The position numbers and the translations under genes are program-made. The notes under the pieces are model-generated. The model searched no databases and had not been told where the DNA came from. It saw nothing but the letters and a program-made list of their open reading frames with translations. 35,666 nt of DNA from Pseudomonadota bacterium (GTDB lineage Bacteria > Desulfobacterota > Binatia > UBA12015), in NCBI GenBank assembly GCA_005777805.1, contig SXLG01000191.1, positions 1-35,666 of the forward strand, in the 5' to 3' direction. Positions 27,817 through 35,666 of the stretch are shown piece after piece (position 1 is the first letter of the stretch; each line of letters starts with the position of its first letter).

Positions 27817-28320
27817 TCAGCCGAGATCCCGCGAGTTGATGTCGGCGGCGGGCCCGGTGCCGCCTTCGGCGCCGTCGGCGCCGAGCGAGATCACCACGTA
27901 ACGCGAGCCGTCACTCTCAAAAATATATGCCTGATCCCAGGGATCGGCCGGCACCTTCTCGAGGTAGCCCTCCGGGTTCCAGCGCCGTGGCAGAGGCGCA
28001 CTCGTCGGCGGCAGCACCAGGGCCTCGAGGCCTTGCTCGGTGGTCGGGAAGAAGCCGTTGTCGAGCTTGTAGAGCGCCAGCGCCTGTTGCACGGCCTTGA
28101 TGTCGGCGGCGGCCTTGGTCTGGCGCGCCTCGTCGGTGCGGCCGAGGATGCGCGGCGCCACCAGCGTGATCAAGAGCCCGAGGATGAAGACCACGACCAT
28201 GATCTCGATCAAGGTGAAGCCCTGCTGGTTCTGGCGCCGCTCGGCCCGGGGCCGCGGGGTCCTGCGTGCCGGCCGATGCCCGGCGCGAATCCGGTCCGAG
28301 AGCGAGGTTCCGACGTTCAT
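27817..28320 (-). CDS. gspG: Type II secretion system major pseudopilin GspG
   Basis: QQGFTLIEIMVVVFILGLLITLVAPRILG...ALALYKLDNGFFPTTEQGLEALV...ADPWDQAYIF. Confidence 0.96.
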   Translation of the reverse strand: MNVGTSLSDRIRAGHRPARRTPRPRAERRQNQQGFTLIEIMVVVFILGLLITLVAPRILGRTDEARQTKAAADIKAVQQALALYKLDNGFFPTTEQGLEALVLPPTSAPLPRRWNPEGYLEKVPADPWDQAYIFESDGSRYVVISLGADGAEGGTGPAADINSRDLG

Positions 28321-28411
28321 GCCGGTGATGCTACCCGACTCGCGCCCCGATCTCGAAGCCCTCCGCAGCGAGGGCCGGGCAGGGCGCGACGGCCCCGGCC
28401 CCGCGACCGGC

Positions 28412-29647
28412 TTATCGCACGAGCGCGTTGATCTCGAAGATGGGCAGCAGGATCGCGAGCACGATGAAGAGCACGACCGCGCCCATCGCGAGGATCAGTA
28501 CCGGTTCGAGGACGGCGGTGAGCGTCGCCAGCGCGCCTTCGACCTCGCCGTCGTAGGCGGCCGAAACCCGCTCGAGCATCGCTTCGAGGTCGCCGGCGCG
28601 CTCGCCGACTCGCACCATGTGCACCAGCATGGGCGGGAAGAGGCCAAGCTCGCGCAGCGTCGGCGCCAGCGCGTGGCCCTCGCGCACCGCCGTGGCGGCG
28701 GCGCGTACGGCCTGGGCCATCGCGCCGTTGCCCGAGACGTCGCCGGCGATGGGCAGGGCGTCGAGCAGGGGCAGGCCGCCCGCGAGCAGCGTCGAGAGCG
28801 TGCGCGCGAAGCGTGCCACGGCGATGCGCGTGAAGAGCGGGCCGACGACGGGCGCGCGCAAGAATGCCCGGTCGAGCGCGAGCCGCACCGGGGGACGGCG
28901 CAGGGCCACGACGGCGCCGGTCAGCGCGGCCGCGAGCAGGAAGAGGAGCATGCCGAGGTTATCGAGCAAAAAGTTAGAGAGGCCGAGCAGGAGGCGGGTC
29001 GGCAGGGGCAGCGCCTGCTGCTGGTCGGCGAAGATGCGCGTCACCTTCGGCACCACGAACGCCAGGAGGAAACTCACGATCGTCAGCGAGGCGATCAGCA
29101 TCAGCACCGGGTAGGCCAGGGCGTTGCGGGTCTTGACGGCGAGCTGGGATTGGGTCTCGGTCCAGCTCGCCAGCCGTGCCAGCACGGCGTCGAGGGCACC
29201 GGCCGCCTCGCCGGCGCGAACCATGCTCGAGTAAAGCGCTGGAAATGACCCACGCTGTCGGGCCAGAGCGTCGGCCAGGGCACTGCCGCCGACCACGTCC
29301 TCGCGCACGGCTTGCAGGACGCGGCGCACGGCCGGCCGCTCGGCCTGCTCGGCGAGCGCGTCGAGGGCCTCGACTGCGGGCACGCCGGCGGCGAGCAGGG
29401 TGGCGAGTTGGCGCGACACGCCGGCGAGTTCGGGCGGCCGCAGGCGAGCTTCGCGCCGGCCGAAGAGCCCGCCGGTCGCGGCGCCGGCGCCCGCCGCAGT
29501 CGATGTCGACCGGTCCTCGCGCACGACGGTCGGGAAGATGCCGTCGCGCTTGAGTCGCGCCCGCGCGGCGCGTGGTCCCTCGGCCTCGAGGCTGCCCTTG
29601 ACGCGCCGGCCGGCGGCGCTCAGGCCCTGCCAGGCGTACACCGGCAT
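28412..29647 (-). CDS. gspF: Type II secretion system inner membrane protein GspF
   Basis: MPVYAWQGLSAAGRRVKGSLEAEGPRAARARLKRDGIFPT; LATLLAAGVPAVEALDAL; three TM segments. Confidence 0.96.
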   Translation of the reverse strand: MPVYAWQGLSAAGRRVKGSLEAEGPRAARARLKRDGIFPTVVREDRSTSTAAGAGAATGGLFGRREARLRPPELAGVSRQLATLLAAGVPAVEALDALAEQAERPAVRRVLQAVREDVVGGSALADALARQRGSFPALYSSMVRAGEAAGALDAVLARLASWTETQSQLAVKTRNALAYPVLMLIASLTIVSFLLAFVVPKVTRIFADQQQALPLPTRLLLGLSNFLLDNLGMLLFLLAAALTGAVVALRRPPVRLALDRAFLRAPVVGPLFTRIAVARFARTLSTLLAGGLPLLDALPIAGDVSGNGAMAQAVRAAATAVREGHALAPTLRELGLFPPMLVHMVRVGERAGDLEAMLERVSAAYDGEVEGALATLTAVLEPVLILAMGAVVLFIVLAILLPIFEINALVR

Positions 29648-29846
29648 CAGCGCGGCCCAGCCCGCCGGCATCCCGGTCCGCAGTCGCTACGGCCGGCGCG
29701 GGTCTCCAGTCCCCGCATGTCGCGCGACCGACGGTCGTCGCTCAAATTGTGGGCACCTTGGGGCGATCCTCCGGCCTCGTTGCCGGGGATGGCACGCGAG
29801 CGAAGGGCGCCGTCGAGCGCCGAGGCGGCCGCGCGACTGCGCCGCC

Positions 29847-31427
29847 TCACGCGACTTCCTCCTGGGTAACGCGCAGGACTTCCTCGACGGTCGTTTCGCC
29901 GCGCGCGATCTTGGCCGCACCGTCCTGGCGCAGGAGGCGCATGCCGTGCCCGCTTGCCAGCCGGCGAATCGCCGCGCTGTCGCTGCGGGCCATCACCAGA
30001 CTGCGCACCTCGTCGTCGATCTGCAAAATTTCGTGGATACCGGTGCGACCGCGGTAGCCGGTCTGGCGACAGCCCGCACAACCCGCGCCGGCACGGAAGA
30101 CCGGCGTCCCCGCAACGAGCCCGAGTTCGGCCGCCTCGCGCGCGCTGGCCTCGGTCGGAACGCGGCAGTCCGGACAGACGCGCCGCACGAGCCGCTGGGC
30201 CACCACGCCGAGCAGCGCCGAGGAAACCAGGAAGGGCTCGATCCCCATGTCCACCAAGCGGGTGATCGCACCGAAGGAGTCGTTGGTGTGGAGGGTCGAG
30301 AACACGAGGTGGCCGGTCAGTGCTGCCTGGATGGCGATCTCGGCGGTCTCGCCATCGCGGATCTCGCCGCCCATCACGACGTCGGGGTCCTGGCGGAGAA
30401 TCGAACGCAGGCCACTGGCAAAGGTCAACTCAATCTTCGGATTGACCTGGATCTGGCCGACGCCGTGGAGCTGGACCTCGATCGGATCCTCGATGGTGAT
30501 GATGTTGCGGCTCGAGGAATTGAGCTGCGAGAGTGCGGCGTAGAGCGTCGTGGTCGTGCCGCTACCGGTCGGCCCCGTCACCAGAACGATGCCGTGCGCG
30601 CGCCCGAGCAACCGCCCGATTTCGTCGAGGTGGTCGCCGGCGAGCCCGAGGTCCTCGAGACGGAGCAGGGCGCCGCTGCGATCGAGCAGGCGCAGCACGA
30701 GTCGCTCGCCGAACTGGGTCGGTACGGTCGAGACGCGCACGTCGATGTCGCGGCCCGCGGCGCGAAAGCGGAAGCGTCCGTCCTGGGGCCGGCGTTTCTC
30801 GGCGATGTCGAGCCCGGCCAGAACCTTGACGCGCGCGACGATGGTCGGGTGGAAGCGCCGTGGTGGCCGGATGACGTCGTAGAGGATGCCGTCGATGCGG
30901 AAGCGCACGATCACTTCGCGCTCGAAGGCCTCGACGTGGATATCGGACGCCCGATCCTTGACGGCCTGGGAGAGCAGTGAGTTGACCAGCCGGATGATCG
31001 GCGCCTCGTCGTCGGCGTCGAGCAGGTCGCGCGGCTCCTCGAGTTCGTGCGCGACGCTCTCGAGGCCGCCGCCCTCGATATCGCCCATCACCGCCTCGGC
31101 CGATCCCTGGACGCGGTCGTAGGCCGCGTTGAGGCCTTCGAGCACCGCGGCCTGTGGGGCGATCACTGCGGTGATGGGCCGGTCGTAGAGGGCGCGCAGG
31201 TCGGCGACGACGTGCAAGGCCAGCGGATCGGCGAGCGCCACCACCACGTGCCCGCTGGTCGGGTCTTCGCGGAGCGGCAGGCAGGCGTTGCGGCGTGCGT
31301 AAGCGATCGGCAACCGCCCGAGCAGGGTGGCATCGACCTGGTCGGCGGCGATGTGCTCGACCACGGCGAGCCCGAAGCGGCGGGCTAATTCGGCAGGTGA
31401 CGACGCAGCCGCGGCATGTGCCATCAC
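29847..31427 (-). CDS. gspE: Type II secretion system ATPase GspE (with non-canonical Walker A)
   Basis: EDPIEVQLHGVGQIQVNPK Asp box, DPDVVMGGEIRD Walker B, STLHTNDSFGAITRL His box, CPDC...CAGC tetracysteine; Walker A reads GPTGSGTTTTLYAAL. Confidence 0.95.
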   Translation of the reverse strand: MMAHAAAASSPAELARRFGLAVVEHIAADQVDATLLGRLPIAYARRNACLPLREDPTSGHVVVALADPLALHVVADLRALYDRPITAVIAPQAAVLEGLNAAYDRVQGSAEAVMGDIEGGGLESVAHELEEPRDLLDADDEAPIIRLVNSLLSQAVKDRASDIHVEAFEREVIVRFRIDGILYDVIRPPRRFHPTIVARVKVLAGLDIAEKRRPQDGRFRFRAAGRDIDVRVSTVPTQFGERLVLRLLDRSGALLRLEDLGLAGDHLDEIGRLLGRAHGIVLVTGPTGSGTTTTLYAALSQLNSSSRNIITIEDPIEVQLHGVGQIQVNPKIELTFASGLRSILRQDPDVVMGGEIRDGETAEIAIQAALTGHLVFSTLHTNDSFGAITRLVDMGIEPFLVSSALLGVVAQRLVRRVCPDCRVPTEASAREAAELGLVAGTPVFRAGAGCAGCRQTGYRGRTGIHEILQIDDEVRSLVMARSDSAAIRRLASGHGMRLLRQDGAAKIARGETTVEEVLRVTQEEVA

Positions 31428-33829
31428 CGTGCTCCGAGATCGAGCGCCGGCAGCAGCACGCCGCCCACGGTGGCGGGCTCGTCGCGCAGCCGCGGCGGCG
31501 GCGTGAGCTTGCCGAGCGTGCCGCTGAAGCCCCAGCGCTTGGCCCGCATCGCCTCGCGGAAGTGCCGGCGTTGCTCGTCGCTCACGATCATGAGGTCGCG
31601 CGCGTCGTTCACGATGCGCGGCGTGAGCAGGATGATCAGGTTCACCTTCTCCTTCTTCTTCGATTCGAAGCTGAACAGGAAGCCAAGGCCCGGTACATCC
31701 ATGAGCCAGGGCACGCCGCTCTCGGCGCTGGTCAGTCGGTCCGAGATCAGGCCGCCGATCGCGATGGTCTCGCCGTCATTGACGACCACCGTGGTGGTGG
31801 CCGAGCGCACGGTGGTGGTCGGGCCGAGTTGCAGCAACTGCGTCTCGCTTGTCTCGACCAGTGCCGAGACCTCCTCGAAGAGGAAGAGCCGCACCTGATC
31901 GCCCTCGGTGATCTGCGGCGTGAGCCGCAGCGTGATGCCGACGTCGCGCCGATCGACCTGGCTGAAGGTGTTGGCGAGGTTGGTCTCGTTGGTCGAGCGG
32001 CTGGTGACGAAGGGCACGTTCTGGCCGACGACGATCTCGGCTTCCTCGTTGTCGGTGGTGAGGATGTTGGGCGCCGAGAGGACGTTGATGTCGCTGTCGG
32101 CTTCGAGCGCTTCCACCAGTGCAATGCCGGCAGGGATCTCGGTGCCGTCGGCGAGCTTGATCGTCTGCTTGCTGATCGCCGCACCGAGCGCGCCCGTGAT
32201 GCTCGAGAGGCCCGAGACGTCGCCGGTCGCGATGGCGTTGGTCAGCGTGCCGAGGTTCTTGAAGTTGCTGCGCCCGAGCAGGATCGCGTCGCCGGCTTGC
32301 GCTCCGCCCTGCAACTCGACGCCGAGCTCGCGCGCCTTGGACATCGTGATCTCGAAGAGGATCGCCTCGACGAGCACCTGCTTGCGCGGCACGTCAAGCT
32401 CTCGCACCACCTCCTCGACCAGCGCGAAATCTTGCGGTGCGGCGCTGATCACCAGCGAGTTGGTCGCCGGGTCGGCCGTGACGCGGACCTCGCTCTCGAA
32501 CTCGACCGCGCCCGAGCCGCCGGCGCTGAGGCCGCCCGCGCCGCCCATCCCGCCGGCGAGGCCGGCCGCCGCGTTGGCCGGTCGCCGTCCGCCCATCCCG
32601 CCCATGCCGCCGGCTGCGGCATTCGAGAGGACGCTGCGCCCGAAGCTCTGCCCCATATCGTTGCGGCCCGAGCCGAAGCGGCCGCCGCCCTCGGTTACCG
32701 AGCGACCGGGCAGCGCCTGGCGCAGGGGCGTGTTGACCGCGATGCCGAGCAGGTCGGCCAGCACCTGCACCAGCTCGACCGCGTCGGCGTAGCGCAGTCG
32801 CATCACCTGGATACGGCCGGTGCCGCGCGGCATCGGGATGTCGAGGCGGTCGATCAGGTTGCGCACCTCGCGAATCTCGAACGGGCTGCCGATCACGACG
32901 AGCGAGTTCGAGCGCAGCTCGGGCACGATGCGCAGCTTGCCGGCCGGGGTCTTCGAGCTGGCGGCCTGCGTGCCCGTCGCCACCGTGGTGGTGCGCCCGC
33001 GCAGCCCGGCTGCGTCGTCCTGGGCCGTGGCTTCCTCGAGAATCTTGGCGATGTCGGCGGCGAACGCGTGCCGCAGGGGCACCACCGCCACCGTGCGTTC
33101 CTGTCCGGGGACGTCGATGTCCTGGAGGATCACCATCAGCCGTTCGATGTTGGCGCCGCTATCGACCACGATCAGCGAGTTGGTCGGGCCGTAAGCGCTG
33201 ACCAGACCGTCGCGGGAGACCAGCGGCTGCAGGAGGTCGGCGACGGCGTTGGCATCGACGTGAGTGAGGGGCACGAGGCGCGTGACGAAAATGTCGCTGC
33301 CGGCGTCCTCGCCGGCGCGGCTCGGCAGACTCGATTGGCGCGCGTCCTTGAGCGGCACGATCTTCGTCACCGGGCCGGTGTCGACCACCGTGAAACCCTT
33401 CACCTGCAGGACCGACTCGAAGACCCGCTCGGCCTCGGCGACGGTGATCTCGCTCGGCGAGACGATCGAGACCCGGCCCTTGACCTGCTCGTCGAGCACG
33501 AAGTTGCGGCCGGTGATCTCGCTGATGAACTTGACCAGCGTCGGGATCTCGACATTCTGGAAGTCCATCCGCACCAGCGCGTCGTGCGCCAGCGGGACGG
33601 GGACCTCGGCTGGGGCGGCTGCTGTGGGTGCAGGGGCCGCGGTCTGGGCTCGGGCGGGCAGGGGAGGGGCGCTCATCGCCACGACGAGTCCGAGCAGCAC
33701 GCAGCGTCCGACTGCCGTGACGGCAGGGCAGCCGCGGCGGTTCACGCCCGCGCCCGCATCACGGTAGCGACCCTCATGCTTGCGCGCGGGCGCCAGCGCG
33801 CTCTGTCCAGCCCAGATTCGTGCCCCCAT
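31424..33829 (-). CDS. gspD: Type II secretion system secretin GspD
   Basis: N-domain repeats (FQNVEIPTLVKFISEITGRNFVLDEQVKGRVSIVSP; VPLTHVDANAVADLLQPL) and secretin core (VPFVTSRSTNETNLANTFSQVDRRDVGITLRLTPQI). True start probably internal. Confidence 0.96.
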   Translation of the reverse strand: MGARIWAGQSALAPARKHEGRYRDAGAGVNRRGCPAVTAVGRCVLLGLVVAMSAPPLPARAQTAAPAPTAAAPAEVPVPLAHDALVRMDFQNVEIPTLVKFISEITGRNFVLDEQVKGRVSIVSPSEITVAEAERVFESVLQVKGFTVVDTGPVTKIVPLKDARQSSLPSRAGEDAGSDIFVTRLVPLTHVDANAVADLLQPLVSRDGLVSAYGPTNSLIVVDSGANIERLMVILQDIDVPGQERTVAVVPLRHAFAADIAKILEEATAQDDAAGLRGRTTTVATGTQAASSKTPAGKLRIVPELRSNSLVVIGSPFEIREVRNLIDRLDIPMPRGTGRIQVMRLRYADAVELVQVLADLLGIAVNTPLRQALPGRSVTEGGGRFGSGRNDMGQSFGRSVLSNAAAGGMGGMGGRRPANAAAGLAGGMGGAGGLSAGGSGAVEFESEVRVTADPATNSLVISAAPQDFALVEEVVRELDVPRKQVLVEAILFEITMSKARELGVELQGGAQAGDAILLGRSNFKNLGTLTNAIATGDVSGLSSITGALGAAISKQTIKLADGTEIPAGIALVEALEADSDINVLSAPNILTTDNEEAEIVVGQNVPFVTSRSTNETNLANTFSQVDRRDVGITLRLTPQITEGDQVRLFLFEEVSALVETSETQLLQLGPTTTVRSATTTVVVNDGETIAIGGLISDRLTSAESGVPWLMDVPGLGFLFSFESKKKEKVNLIILLTPRIVNDARDLMIVSDEQRRHFREAMRAKRWGFSGTLGKLTPPPRLRDEPATVGGVLLPALDLGAR

Positions 33830-33856
33830 TCCGTCCCCCTCGCAGCCTAGCCTGCC

Positions 33857-34777
33857 TCAGCGGATCTCGTAGCGGAGCGTCCGTGGGCGCCCGCCCCGCA
33901 GCACGTCCACCGTCAGCACTGATTCGTCCTGCAATTCCTGAAAGAGGCCCATAGCACGAGCCGGGTCGTCGAGGCCGATCCCGTTGACCCGTTGCACGAC
34001 GTCGTTGTTGGAGAGCCCGAGCTTGTCGAAGAGGCTGCCGCGGCGGATCGCGAACACCCGGAAGCCGTTGGTCGCGCCTTCCTCGAGATTGGGCACCGCC
34101 CGCATCTGGGTCAGCAGCGAGGAGAGGTTGGTCAGCTGCTTGTCGACCTCGCCGCGCGAGAGCTGGAAGCGGTCTTCTCCGACCCGCCGGACGTCGGCGT
34201 CGGCGCCGGGGAGCGTGCTCGTCAGGCCACTTGCGGCGGACCAGCCCGTGGCGGCGACGCTGCCCGCCTCGATCGCGAGGTCCGGCGGCACGGTGAGCAA
34301 CTCGTCCTGCCCGTCGCGGCGCAGCACGACGCGCCGCCAGCCGATCTCGGCCACGGTCGCGCCGTCGAGGATGTCGCCGAGGCGCACCACGCGCTGCTCG
34401 CGCGAACTGCGGAGTTCAATCACGGCAAAGCTCTGCGCGTCGCGTCCGCCTGTCCCGAGCAGACGAAGGTCGGCCGGTGCGGCCGCGAGCGGTCCGCCGG
34501 CCGCGACCTCCGGGATATCGGGCTGGGCCGGGGGCACGGCGAAGAGATCGCGCCGCGCCAGTTCGAGATAGGTCGCGAGCGGCCGCTGCCGGCGCGCGCT
34601 GATCTGGGTCGCCGGAGGCGGGCCGTCTTCGAATGCGCTGCCGTCGAGCGAGCTCGCGACCAGCGCGGTCGCGGCTTGCGCTGTGAACCATGCGGCCAGC
34701 GCAAGCAACGCCAAGCGGGCGGCGACCCAGGTCGGGCGACGAATCCGGGCGAGCACTTGAGGTCCGAGGTATTCCAC
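33857..34777 (-). CDS. gspC: Type II secretion system protein GspC (PDZ)
   Basis: N-terminal TM, HR-domain LLGTGG...AVIELRSSREQRVVRLGD, PDZ-like NGFRVFAIRRGSLFDKLGLSNNDVVQRVNGIGL. Confidence 0.92.
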   Translation of the reverse strand: MEYLGPQVLARIRRPTWVAARLALLALAAWFTAQAATALVASSLDGSAFEDGPPPATQISARRQRPLATYLELARRDLFAVPPAQPDIPEVAAGGPLAAAPADLRLLGTGGRDAQSFAVIELRSSREQRVVRLGDILDGATVAEIGWRRVVLRRDGQDELLTVPPDLAIEAGSVAATGWSAASGLTSTLPGADADVRRVGEDRFQLSRGEVDKQLTNLSSLLTQMRAVPNLEEGATNGFRVFAIRRGSLFDKLGLSNNDVVQRVNGIGLDDPARAMGLFQELQDESVLTVDVLRGGRPRTLRYEIR

Positions 34778-34845
34778 ACGCTCCGGGGCCGCAACTGGTG
34801 CGCGGGATGGCCTTTTGTGGCCTTCTGTTACAGAACGCGGCCACC

Positions 34846-35527
34846 GTGAGTGCCGACGATCTCAGCGCCAACCGGCGGGCCAAGCTCGAGGCCATCCGTG
34901 CCCGTCGGATCGCCTATCCCAACGGCTTCTCGCCACGCGACGCGGTGGCGGACCTGCTCGCGCGCTTCGGCGGCACGGATGCGGCCCAGCTCGAGACGCT
35001 TGCCGCGCGGGCGCAGATCGGTGGTCGCGTCGTTGCCAAGCGGGCTTTCGGCAAGGCGCTCTTCATCGTGGTGCGCGACGGCGGTGGCGAGATCCAGGGC
35101 TACCTCCGCCAGGACCGCCTCGGCGACGCGGCCTACGACGAGGCGCGGACGCTCGACCTCGGCGATCTCGTCGGCCTCGACGGCGTCATGATGCGCACCC
35201 GCACCGGCGAGCTCTCGATCAACGCCGATGGCTACCGGCTGGTGGCGAAGTGTCTCCACCCACTGCCCGAAAAATGGCACGGGCTCACCGACATCGAGAC
35301 CCGCTACCGCCAGCGTTACGTCGATCTGATCGCCAACCCCGAGGTGCGCGACTTGATCCGGGCGCGCGCTCGGATCGTGCAGGGCGTGCGCTCGTTTCTG
35401 GTCGAGCGCGGCTACGTCGAGGTCGAGACGCCGATTCTCCAGGCGATCGCCGGCGGCGCCGCAGCAAGGCCGTTCCGCACGCACCACAACGCGCTCGACC
35501 GGGCGCTCCAACTGCGCATCGCGCCCG
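34846..35527 (+). CDS. lysS: Lysyl-tRNA synthetase (class II), C-terminally truncated at a probable chimeric junction
   Basis: LSANRRAKLEAIRARRIAYPNGFSPRDAVADL...YRQRYVDLIANPEVRDLIRARARIVQGVRSFLVERGYVEVETPILQAIAGGAAARPFRTHHNALDRALQLRIAP, then homology stops. GTG start proposed; ATG 34807 alternative. Confidence 0.92.
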
Positions 35528-35537
35528 CAAACTTATT

Positions 35538-35666
35538 ATGATAATAGTTATAAGCATTCTTGCATTCCTTTTCACCATTCTTGGCGGTTTATTTGCATTA
35601 AAATTCAAAGATAAACTTCATCTAATACTCGGTTTTAGCGCTGGGGCGGTTATCGGTGTTGCTTTC
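35538..35666 (+). CDS. N-terminus of a ZIP-family metal transporter-like protein, AT-rich, probably foreign to this contig
   Basis: MIIVISILAFLFTILGGLFALKFKDKLHLILGFSAGAVIGVAF in a 43-codon open frame to the window edge; codon usage and base composition abruptly AT-rich. Confidence 0.6.
   Translation, partial: MIIVISILAFLFTILGGLFALKFKDKLHLILGFSAGAVIGVAF

Noticed and set aside
29672-29846. Possible small gene in the gspE-gspF gap
   Set aside because: Short Arg-rich minus-strand ORF (29687-29920) overlaps gspE and has no signature; likely non-coding spacer.
32500-32640. Gly/Met-rich GGMGGMGG stretch in GspD as a novel domain
   Set aside because: Low-complexity linker between N-domain repeats is common in secretins of this type.
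31295-33850. 851-aa plus-strand ORF opposite gspD
   Set aside because: Same high-GC antisense artefact; low-complexity H/R/A/D-rich translation with no family signature.
1-35666. CRISPR arrays, tRNA or rRNA genes
   Set aside because: No regularly spaced repeat array, tRNA cloverleaf or rRNA-like segment recognised on reading; the 69-bp repeats are coding and contiguous without spacers.

Overview
High-GC bacterial window that reads as one genome segment with short foreign-looking tails at both ends. Left half (+ strand): yebC-ruvC-ruvA-ruvB-DUF2905-like small protein-NtrY-like histidine kinase, then a fusion protein with an NtrX-like receiver domain joined directly to a complete LpxC (lipid A deacetylase) and no AAA+/DNA-binding module. 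The middle holds secreted or accessory genes: a HExxH metallopeptidase-like protein, YajQ, an alpha/beta-hydrolase lipoprotein, a GNAT, a cupin and a YHYH/thermonuclease. Right half (- strand): a nearly complete type II secretion operon gspC-D-E-F-G-H-I-J-K-[S8 subtilase]-[phosphoesterase]-L-M-N, with two putative exoenzymes between gspK and gspL, and the start of lysS divergent from gspC. Main points for follow-up: (1) the kinase + receiver-LpxC fusion, including a Cys at the conserved Ser/Thr switch position of the receiver; (2) GspE carries GPTGSGTT instead of GPTGSGKT/S, so the Walker A Lys is lost; (3) 69-72 bp tandem duplications in the leader regions of gspK, gspJ and gspI, plus an inverted copy of the gspI prepilin motif in the gspG/gspH junction; (4) putative exported hydrolases embedded in the T2SS operon; (5) likely chimeric ends: an integron-integrase fragment joined inside prfC on the left and an AT-rich ZIP-transporter N-terminus joined inside lysS on the right. 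All calls are from reading the sequence and supplied ORFs; no searches were run.
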